Below are positions 7,930 to 16,500 of a DNA stretch of 64,000 nucleotides, one piece after another. Source of the stretch: Motiliproteus coralliicola (GTDB lineage: Bacteria; Pseudomonadota; Gammaproteobacteria; Pseudomonadales; Balneatricaceae). Position 1 is the first letter of the stretch. Each line of letters starts with the position of its first letter. The notes under the pieces were generated by a model. The model was given only the letters and a program-made list of their open reading frames with translations, searched no databases and had not been told where the DNA came from. The DNA lies in the NCBI RefSeq assembly GCF_003345655.1, contig NZ_QQOH01000001.1, positions 806,001 through 870,000 on the forward strand. The letters run 5' to 3'. Made by a program: the position numbers and the translations under genes.

Positions 7930-10619
7930 CCAGCTTACATAACAGCCTTGCAAAGATCTCACAGCAGTACACGGTCTTTGTAAAAGATCAGGTTCTGACT
8001 GAGCAGCAGCTCAACAGCATCAGCGACTATCTGGACGATCAGGTCCGCCTCAGCCGCACAGCTCTGACCGGAGTCGGGATTATCCTGGGGCTGAAAGTCA
8101 GCCGGACCGACACGGCGCTGCAGCTGTCCAAGGGGCTGGGGATCACCGCCGACGGCGACCTGCTGGTCAACTACCAGCCGCAGCGTTTCGACCGCTTTAA
8201 GGAATACCCGCTGCAGGCGCCGAAGTATCCCCCCTTTGGTACCGAGGATGGGCGGATTCCGCTGATGCAGCTGATTCCCGAGGGTGAAGCCGATACTGAC
8301 ACTGACATCGATGCTGAGGCCAAGCCGATTGACGAGCTGGACAGCTCCGGGCTGGTATTTGTGCTGCTGGCCGAAGCCTATATCGAAGACAAGGATATCT
8401 GCACCGGTACCAACTGCGACAACGGCAGCCGCACCTACACCAGTCGCCCACGGCTGCTGGCCACCCATGCCGAATTCGCCCAACAGTTACTGGGTTCCAC
8501 CCCGACGCGACAGTCGCTGGAACTGACGCTGGAAAAGCTGCAGCGCCGCTACCCCGAAGCGGTGACCCTGTCCCCGGGAATCAACACCCAGAGCGAGTGG
8601 TTCAAACAGCTTCGCAGCGCCTGCGACAGCGCCTTTACGCAGCTGCATGGGGACCTGACCAGTTTCGGTCAGCTGATCCAACCCTTGCTGCAAGCCCATA
8701 TTGAGTCCGACAGCGAAGGCAGTTCCAGCAGCGGTTGGGCCACTCGACTGGCCGCGATCCACAACCGCTCCCGTACCGAGACCAGCCGACTACTGTATTA
8801 CTACGAATTCCTCGGCGACCTGGCCCAGGGCTGGAACGAACTGCTCGACAGTCTGGCCGAACTGCAGCCCCACTATCTGATGACTGCCTCCGATGCCGCC
8901 AAACACCTGCTACTGGGGGGGGTGGCGGGTACCGCACCGCGCCAGGGTTTCTACCCCTCTCCCGCCCGCGCCGATAACAGCTTGACACGGGTGAGGTTTC
9001 AGCTGGACAAACTGAACGCATTGCTGATCCAGTTCGGCTGGAGTCATATCAGTGCGCTCAAGATCACCCCGTCCAGCAGTGTCGATCCCAGCGTACCCGG
9101 CTACTACCAGGCGGCGCTGTTCGACCATTGGAGTTTTGATGTCAGCCGCCGGGGCCGAAGCCGCTACCTACTTGGTTATCAGGCCGACAACAATCAGCCG
9201 TTGGGCGGCGCCGAAAGTCCGCTGCTAAGGCGCCAGAGCGAGTTCGACTACTACCGGATCGAAGGCGTGATCGGAAAATCCTTCAGCAGCACCGAGTCGA
9301 CCCTGCGTAAGCTGATCCGCCAGCATCATCTGCCCTTCAGTGTGACCGGCACGCTGGTGGAGGGTGATTTTCGCCAGGTCATAAAACCCCACTTCCGGCC
9401 TCGCTGGGGACTGCGTGATTTCCAGTACCTGCTAAAACAGGACCTGACCTACCAGCTGCAGGATGTGTCCCAGTTCAGTAGTCAGTTCAAGAATGCGGTG
9501 ATTAGGGAGGCCGACGACAACCGTATCCGCGACGGCGATATCGCCGATATCAAACTCCAGGTCAGCACCCGCGACGCCGATATCAATCGAGGTGCCCTGA
9601 GCGCTATCAGCCTACTGCAAAAACCGGCCCTGTCCGCGGATGAACAGCAGAGCTTCAACGCTGAGATTGGTCAGGTAATCAAGACCGCCGGGCTGTTCAA
9701 AAACGATGTCGCCAAGGTTTCCAACACCCACTTCCCCACCTCCTTCGATCAGCTGATCGTCAACCGTAGCCCAATCTGGGTCGACTGGATCGATCGGATC
9801 AACAAGGAGCAGGACAAGAAGGACACCGAAGACCACCTGCTGCCCAACTTCATCAACCGGCACCCTGGCCTGGAAGTCGCCGCCGGTGTCCCTCGCGGCG
9901 GCACCTTTGTACTGCTCTACAACAGCGGCGGCACCATCGTCGGCAGTGCGATGCTGTCCCACTATATCGAACCGGCGCTCGAAGAGACTGCACGTCCGAC
10001 CCTGCCCCGACTCGATCCGCCGTTCCAGGCGATCCCGATTCCGGGGATCAAGGTGATGCCGTCGTTGGACTTCGAGATCGAGCGAAAAATAACCAATTTC
10101 GGTGACAACCTGAACAAGCGGATCGACGAGAAGATTCAGTTCCAGTCGGTCTACAGCGATGTTTTCAAAAACTCATTGGGCATTGTGCGGGATCTGTATG
10201 CTGCCGATAGCGGCACCAAGCTAACGACGACCAAGGACAGACTGATCGGCGATCAACTTGCTGATGCACTTGCAAATCAACTGGTTGCGCTAGAAACCCA
10301 GATTCAAACTTATGATCTGAAAATCCAGCAAACCGACAGTGTGGAAGAGCGAGAAAGGCTACAAACCAAGAAATCACAGGCGCAGGAACAGATGGCCAGC
10401 AGCATGGTGGAGCTGGCCGACTACACCGCCAAGGAGCCAACCCTGGCCACCAGCAGCGGTAGCCAACTGGCCGTTGAAAAAATCGTGACCGGCAGCACTG
10501 CGCTATCCGGCAATCAGGCCGCCATAGAGCTGGTTAAAACCGGTATCGAAGGTATCCAGGACACGAGCCTGCGCAACAATCTGAACACCCGTTTGGGAGG
10601 ACGTCTCGGTGGATTCTAG
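7926..10619 (+). CDS. 897-residue eCIS structural protein of unknown role
   Basis: I recognise the type (a long protein found directly after the Afp12-like gene in many eCIS loci) but know no assigned function. The N-terminus contains QQLNSISDYLDDQVRLSRT followed by GVGIILGLKV. Residues 159-164 form CTGTNC followed by DNGS, a motif that looks conserved in this position. A heptad-rich coiled coil runs at about residues 780-830 (LANQLVALETQIQTYDLKIQ), where base composition is visibly less GC-rich than the rest of the gene. It could be a tail-fibre, cage or baseplate-accessory component. A run of eight G residues lies in frame at 8915-8922. The ATG overlaps the preceding stop (ATGA), and the stop overlaps the next GTG start. 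Confidence 0.72.
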   Translation: MTSLHNSLAKISQQYTVFVKDQVLTEQQLNSISDYLDDQVRLSRTALTGVGIILGLKVSRTDTALQLSKGLGITADGDLLVNYQPQRFDRFKEYPLQAPKYPPFGTEDGRIPLMQLIPEGEADTDTDIDAEAKPIDELDSSGLVFVLLAEAYIEDKDICTGTNCDNGSRTYTSRPRLLATHAEFAQQLLGSTPTRQSLELTLEKLQRRYPEAVTLSPGINTQSEWFKQLRSACDSAFTQLHGDLTSFGQLIQPLLQAHIESDSEGSSSSGWATRLAAIHNRSRTETSRLLYYYEFLGDLAQGWNELLDSLAELQPHYLMTASDAAKHLLLGGVAGTAPRQGFYPSPARADNSLTRVRFQLDKLNALLIQFGWSHISALKITPSSSVDPSVPGYYQAALFDHWSFDVSRRGRSRYLLGYQADNNQPLGGAESPLLRRQSEFDYYRIEGVIGKSFSSTESTLRKLIRQHHLPFSVTGTLVEGDFRQVIKPHFRPRWGLRDFQYLLKQDLTYQLQDVSQFSSQFKNAVIREADDNRIRDGDIADIKLQVSTRDADINRGALSAISLLQKPALSADEQQSFNAEIGQVIKTAGLFKNDVAKVSNTHFPTSFDQLIVNRSPIWVDWIDRINKEQDKKDTEDHLLPNFINRHPGLEVAAGVPRGGTFVLLYNSGGTIVGSAMLSHYIEPALEETARPTLPRLDPPFQAIPIPGIKVMPSLDFEIERKITNFGDNLNKRIDEKIQFQSVYSDVFKNSLGIVRDLYAADSGTKLTTTKDRLIGDQLADALANQLVALETQIQTYDLKIQQTDSVEERERLQTKKSQAQEQMASSMVELADYTAKEPTLATSSGSQLAVEKIVTGSTALSGNQAAIELVKTGIEGIQDTSLRNNLNTRLGGRLGGF
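8915..8922 (+). other. G8 homopolymer inside an eCIS gene
   Basis: Eight consecutive G bases encode part of LLLGGVAG in the 897-residue protein. Tracts of this length are known substrates for slipped-strand frameshifts in other bacteria; whether this one varies is unknown. Confidence 0.6.
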
Positions 10620-12165
10620 ACAGTCGGGCACTGTCCCTGGGCGGGATCCCCGACCACCGCCGCACCGTATCCGGCGTCTTCGGCTGGAGGCGCGTTTGCA
10701 GTCGCAATCACTGGCACGGGGATGCGGCCCAACCGAACCGGCCTTGCGGTTACGGACGCTGTTGCAACAAAGCAGCAATGCCATCGGCGACTGTCTGGAT
10801 CTAATGTTTGACGAGTTCCTGAGCAAGACGGCATCCCCACCCGATCAATGGTTCCATCTAAGCAAGCTTGAGCTGGATTTACGCCTGACCTCCGAACAGT
10901 TAACCGATCAACAACAGCTGTTGGAGACCCTGCGACAACAGTTGCCATCACTGCTGGATCAACAGCTCAGCAACAGCCTGGCGCAGGCGATCCAGCCGGG
11001 CTGGGACTCAGAAACTGGCTCTGAGTGGCTACTCCCGAACGACCAAACCTTCAATGAAGCGCAACTGCTGAACAAGTATCAGCGCAGCTTCGAGTCCCTG
11101 CTCGGTTACCTGCTCCAAGGTCGTTTACCCTGGTATCAATCGGAGGAAGACCAGTCGGACTGCGACTGGCAAAGCCTGCTGTCGGACAACGATAGTCTCG
11201 ATTCTCTGTTGGAACGGTTAGTGGATTTCGATGCCTGGGCACGTCTACTAGCGCAACTCCAACTCGGCCAGCACCCATCTGCCTGGCTGAAGACCCGCGC
11301 TGTGGCAGGCCACAGCGCGCCGACGATCGAATTACTGCGATCGCTACAACGACTGACCGACAAGCGGGAACTGTTCAGCTCGCAGCAGGGTGCCCTAATC
11401 ATGACTGCTGTTGCAGTACCGGATAACCTGCCCGGCCCCCGGAATAGCTTGACGCCGTTGGCGGTCGGGATAGTTGAACAGATACAGCAGCAATTGGGGA
11501 TGACCCCGTCCCAACGGCAGCTTCTGAAGGCAAAACTTGAGCGCTATGGGTTGTTGTCAGCGCCGTCTGACAAACGGGCTGACAACCAACCAACGTCCCT
11601 TGATCGCTCCCCGAAAACCTCACCAAAACAGTCCCATCACCCGCCGGATCAACCCGGCGAGGCGAACAGTTTCCGGATTGACCTGGCCGGTCTGATTCTA
11701 CTCTCCCCCTACCTACCCAGGCTGTTCGAGCGAATAAACTGGCTGGATCAGGATCACCAGCTTCAACCGCAACAGGTCTCAACCGCCGCCAAGGCGCTGA
11801 TCTATCTGGCCAGCGGCGAGCAGAGTTTGCCGGACCATCAACTGGCCTGGATCAAGGTATTGCTGGGGCTCGATCCCGAGGGTCTGCTGCAGCTTGACGA
11901 TCATCCGCTGGAGCCGGACCTGATTGACGAACTGGAGCTGCTGCTTCGTTCGCTGTTGAGCCATTGGCGGGCTTTGAAAAACACCTCAACGGATGGTTTG
12001 CGTCAGGCCTTCCTTGGGCGTCAAGGGCTGCTCCAACCGCAGGACCGCCACTGGCAGCTGACCATCGAGCGCCAGGGTCACGATGTGCTGATCGATCAAC
12101 TCCCTTTCTCAATAGAAACGGTGAAACTCCTATGGATGCCGCAACCGATACGCGTGAGCTGGTGA
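10609..12165 (+). CDS. contractile injection system tape-measure family protein (CIS_TMP)
   Basis: A 518-residue protein of the CIS tape-measure family, which sets or chaperones tube length in eCIS particles. Two family marks are visible: an N-terminal HRIRRLRLEARLQS stretch, and the signature AGLILLSPYLPRLFERINW at about residue 360, followed by a helical KALIYLASGE/LAWIKVLLGL block. The start is GTG at 10609, with GGGAGG about 8 nt upstream, overlapping the previous stop. The middle is rich in glutamine and leucine (QQQLLETLRQQ), consistent with long helices. The 3' end overlaps the ATPase start by 34 bp. Confidence 0.85.
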   Translation: MDSRQSGTVPGRDPRPPPHRIRRLRLEARLQSQSLARGCGPTEPALRLRTLLQQSSNAIGDCLDLMFDEFLSKTASPPDQWFHLSKLELDLRLTSEQLTDQQQLLETLRQQLPSLLDQQLSNSLAQAIQPGWDSETGSEWLLPNDQTFNEAQLLNKYQRSFESLLGYLLQGRLPWYQSEEDQSDCDWQSLLSDNDSLDSLLERLVDFDAWARLLAQLQLGQHPSAWLKTRAVAGHSAPTIELLRSLQRLTDKRELFSSQQGALIMTAVAVPDNLPGPRNSLTPLAVGIVEQIQQQLGMTPSQRQLLKAKLERYGLLSAPSDKRADNQPTSLDRSPKTSPKQSHHPPDQPGEANSFRIDLAGLILLSPYLPRLFERINWLDQDHQLQPQQVSTAAKALIYLASGEQSLPDHQLAWIKVLLGLDPEGLLQLDDHPLEPDLIDELELLLRSLLSHWRALKNTSTDGLRQAFLGRQGLLQPQDRHWQLTIERQGHDVLIDQLPFSIETVKLLWMPQPIRVSW

Positions 12166-13511
12166 ACCGGGCCGAACTTAACGCCAAAGCGCTGGAGCAA
12201 GAGCTGCACTGGCTGGCCCAGGTGCTCGAGGCCCGGCTCGAAGCCTATTTCTACAGCGACGGCGAGCCGATGCATTTCCGTTTCGACAAACTACCGCCGC
12301 CGTCTCTGCCGTCCGATTCCAACCTGGCCCGCCTGATCGAACGCCACCAGCTGGAACCTGCCCAGCGGCTGATTCTGGCGCTGGTGATCACCCCCTATGT
12401 CCGCCCGCAGATGCTCGATGTACTGTTTGCCCGCAACAAATTCACCGAACGCGGCTATACCGAGTTCGGTGGTTTGCAGTCCCAGGGTCACGGCGGGTTT
12501 CTACCCAGCATCGAAACCGCGCTGTTCCTGCTGGCTGGCGATGCGCTGGAGGAGCGTTTCAAGGTCAACCCTTTCCTGGAATCCGGCTCCGAGCTGTACC
12601 ACCGGGGTCTGATCCAGTCCCATTCCCTCGGCCCGCTGGAGCCCTGGACCAGCGCCGCGCTGACCATGCCCAAGGATATCCAGGATCACCTGACCACCGG
12701 TAATCCGTTCAAACCAGCTTTCAACGCCGACTTCCCGGCCCGCAAGATCAGCACCAAACGGCGCTGGGAGCAGCTGATCCTGCCGCAAGCCATTCTGTCC
12801 CAACTGCAGGAGATCGCCGACTGGGTCAAATACAGCGATGTCCTGATGAACGACTGGCAGATGGAGGATCGGCTGACACCCGGCTACACCGCCCTGTTCC
12901 ACGGCCCGCCAGGTACCGGCAAAACCCTGTCGGCCTGCCTGTTGGGTCAATTTTGCCGTCGCGAGCTGTATAAGATCGATCTGAGCCTTATGGTGTCGAA
13001 ATATATCGGTGAGACCGAGAAAAATCTGGCCAGGATCTTCGATACTGCCGAGCACAAGGAGTGGATTCTGTTCTTCGACGAGGCCGACGCGCTGTTCGGC
13101 AAGCGGACCCAGGTCGACGACTCCCGCGACCGTTACGCCAACCAGGAGGTCAGTTATCTGCTGCAGCGGATCGAGGATTTCCACGGTGTCGTAATCCTGG
13201 CTTCCAATCTCAAGGCCAATATCGACGATGCCTTTATCCGCCGTTTTCAGACCATTATTCCGTTCCCGATGCCGGCCGCCTCCGAACGGCTGCGAATCTG
13301 GCAGCAAGCCTTCTCCAGCAAGGTCGAGTTTGATCCCGAGGTCGATCTGGGGTTGATCGCCGAACACTACGAGGTCTCCGGTGGCACCATCATGAACGTG
13401 GTGCGTCACTGCAGCCTGCGGGCGATCAGCCGTCAAAGCACCCGGATCAGCCAAGACGACATCGAGCAGGGACTGAAACGCGAGTTCGCCAAGCAAGGCA
13501 GGCGGATCTGA
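12132..13511 (+). CDS. AAA+ ATPase of the eCIS (Afp15-like)
   Basis: A 459-residue AAA+ ATPase of the type required for assembly of Afp/PVC particles. Walker A is GPPGTGKT at residues 258-265, Walker B is ILFFDEAD at about 312-319, and an arginine-finger region follows (DDAFIRRFQ). The N-terminal 230 residues are the eCIS-specific helical domain. An open frame continues upstream to 11964 inside the tape-measure gene, but the ATG at 12132 (MDAATDTRELV) fits the family better. The last base of the stop is shared with the ATG of the next gene (TGATG), so effector translation is probably coupled to this gene. Confidence 0.93.
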   Translation: MDAATDTRELVNRAELNAKALEQELHWLAQVLEARLEAYFYSDGEPMHFRFDKLPPPSLPSDSNLARLIERHQLEPAQRLILALVITPYVRPQMLDVLFARNKFTERGYTEFGGLQSQGHGGFLPSIETALFLLAGDALEERFKVNPFLESGSELYHRGLIQSHSLGPLEPWTSAALTMPKDIQDHLTTGNPFKPAFNADFPARKISTKRRWEQLILPQAILSQLQEIADWVKYSDVLMNDWQMEDRLTPGYTALFHGPPGTGKTLSACLLGQFCRRELYKIDLSLMVSKYIGETEKNLARIFDTAEHKEWILFFDEADALFGKRTQVDDSRDRYANQEVSYLLQRIEDFHGVVILASNLKANIDDAFIRRFQTIIPFPMPAASERLRIWQQAFSSKVEFDPEVDLGLIAEHYEVSGGTIMNVVRHCSLRAISRQSTRISQDDIEQGLKREFAKQGRRI

Positions 13512-16500
13512 TGCAGCCTAGCAAGCTCCCCCGCTCCGCCACCCGGGTTCGTTCGGATCAATCCGCCACCCTGCTGCGCGCCGCCGCGGTTAAAGACGGC
13601 GATAAGGTTCAGCCCGGTCTGGTCCGAGCCACGCTGAAACCGAGCCGAGTATCATCGCCAAACGACCCGGCAGAGATAGAGGCGGACCGCAACGCCGACA
13701 ACGTCATGCGGATGAAGCTGCCCGACAGCCGGATCGCTGCCGTCCTTCAGGGGGCCGGACAGGTTTTCCGCTACCGCTCTCCAAGCGACAGCCTGATGCG
13801 CCAGAACGATGGCGAACAGGAAGAAGAACTGCAGCGCCAGACCGATTCCGAACAAGAAGAGGAACTCCAGCGTCAAGCCGATGGTGAGCAGGAAGAGGAA
13901 CTGCAACGGCAGGCCGATCCCGAACAGGAAGAGAGCCTTCAGCGGCGAGTCTATAACGAGCAGCAAAACAGTCTGCAGCGCCAAGCTGAGGAGGAAGAGG
14001 AGGAATCCCTGCAGCGCAGCCCAACAATAGAAGCTCAAACCGCCGATGCTAGAGTCGCCGCCAAGGCCGAAGGCGGCGTCAATCTATCCGCCAATCTACA
14101 GGCCGAGATCAACAGTGCCACCGGTGCCGGAGAGCCGCTGCCGTTGTCGGTACGCCGCTTTATGGAACCACGTTTCAATGCCGACTTCAGCGCGATCCGC
14201 ATCCACCGCGACAGCCAGTCGGCCCGGCTGAACAAGCGCTTGAGCGCCAAGGCTTTTGCCTACCGTAATCATGTATTTTTCGGCGACAACCAGTTTCGAC
14301 CTGAAAGCGACGACGGCAAGCGCCTGATCGCCCACGAGCTGACCCACAGCATCCAACAGGGGGCCGCCCCTCGCCAATCCCGCGCGGCACAGACAGCCAC
14401 GACTGCGAAAGCGTCCATATCCGGTGGCCGTTCTCAGTCATCGCTTCAGTCCACGCAACCGACATCACAATCGCCCTTACAGGCATCACAAACACTGCAG
14501 CGCACGGTTGAGGTCACACAGCGCAGCCAGCCCCGAGTACAGCGGTTGGGGATCGGCGATGCACTGGATTACTTCGCCGACAAAGCCCACCACATTCCAG
14601 GTTTCCGGATGTTTACCCTGCTGCTGGGTGTCAATCCCATCAATCGGAGCCGGGTCGAGCGCAGTGCCGCCAATCTGCTGCGGGCGTTGGTCGAGTTTCT
14701 GCCCGGCGGGCATCTGATCACCCAGGCTCTGGATAATCACGGAGTCTTCACCCGGGTTGCCGGTTGGGTCAATGATCGACTGGCAAGCCTGTCCATCACC
14801 GGCGGCGCTATCCGCAATGCAGTGATGAACTTCCTGAACTCGCTCGGCTGGCGCGATATTTTCGATCTGGGCGGAGTATGGCGGCGGGCCAAGCGAATCT
14901 TTACCGAACCGATCGGCCGCATTATCCGCTTCGTGCGGGGCTTGATGAGCGGCATCCTGCGCTTTATCAAGCAAGCGATCCTGCTGCCGTTGGCGCAGTT
15001 GGCATCCCGAACCCGTGGCTGGGATCTACTCTGCGCGGTACTGGGGCGCAACCCAATCACCGGCGAGCCGGTCGAGCGCAACGCCGAGAACCTGATCGGC
15101 GGCTTTATGCGGCTAATCGGTCAGCAGGAGGTGTGGGAGAACATCAAGCGGGCCAACGCCATCCCCCGGGCCTGGGCCTGGTTTCAGGGCGCCCTCACCG
15201 GTCTACTGGGTTTCGTTGGCCGCATTCCGCAACTGGTGATCAACGCGTTGAATACGCTGGGTGTGGCCGAGTTGCTCAATCTCCCTGGTATTTTCGTTCG
15301 GGTTGCGCGTAGCTTTGCTGGATTCGTACTGCGTTTTATCCGCTGGGCCGGACAACAGGTGATGGGGTTGCTGCGGATTATCTTCGAGGTGGTCGCCCCC
15401 GGGTTGATGCCGTTTCTTCGTCGCGCCCGCGGGGCGTTCGGCACGATCATCCGCGATCCGGTGGGCTTTATCCGCAATCTGGTCCGTGCCGGTATTCTTG
15501 GCTTCCGCCAGTTTTCGGAAAACTTTCTTGGTCACCTGCGGTCATCACTACTCAACTGGCTGACCGGCACCCTGGCTGGAGCCGGCGTCTATATCCCTCA
15601 ATCCTTCAGTCTGCGGGAGCTGATCAAGTTCGTCCTCAGCGTACTGGGGCTGACCTGGCAGAATATCCGTCGTAAATTGGTCAGGGCTGTCGGTGAAACT
15701 GCCGTAGCGGCGATGGAGCGCGGCTTCACCCTGGTCAAAACCCTGATCACCGAAGGACCGGCAGCGCTTTGGCAGAAGATCAGGGAGAGTCTGGCCAATC
15801 TGCGCCAGCTGGTATTGGAACAGATCATGAATTTCGTCGCGGTACGGGTCGTCCAGGCGGCGATAATTCGACTGGTGTCGATGCTGAACCCGGTCGGCGC
15901 CTTTGTGCAGGCGATCCTGGCGATCTACAACACCATCATGTTCTTTGTCGAACGGCTTCGTACCCTGGTCCAGGTGGCCCGCTCGGTGATCAACTCGATT
16001 GTCGCCATCGCCGCGGGCCGTATCCGCCCGGCGGCAGCCCGGGTCGAGCGTGCCATGGCCGGGGCTCTGACCCTTGTGATCAGCTTCCTGGCACGATTGA
16101 TGGGGCTGGGCAATGTCTCCCGAGTAATCGGCACTATCATCGAAAGGTTCCGCCAGCCGATCGACCGCGCCCTCAACCGCGCCGTCGGCTGGATTGTGAC
16201 CCAGGCTCGGCGGCTGGGGCGTTTTGTGGCCCAGGCCGGGGTGCCCCGGGACCCACAGCAGCGCCTGCGCCGGGGGCTGGGTGCCGCCAAACGAGTGGTG
16301 GCCCGTCTGCCCCGTAACGAGCTTGGTGAGGCCCTTATCCGACGCGCGCTGGCACTGATAAAAACCCGCTACGGTTTTGAAGTGCTCGAGCCGCGGGTGC
16401 GTAACAACCGTTGGTGGGTTTACGGACGAATCAATCCGGAGGCTGAGGCAGACACTGGTATGGCCACCAGCGATGCCAGCCCCGAACAGGCCGCCGCGGC

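Noticed and set aside
12501-13496. 331-codon minus-strand open frame opposite the AAA+ ATPase
   Set aside because: Mirror frame of a strongly conserved ATPase; no motif, no ribosome site.
13814-14029. Repeat block considered as a CRISPR array
   Set aside because: Units are contiguous, in frame and coding, with no spacers and no cas genes.
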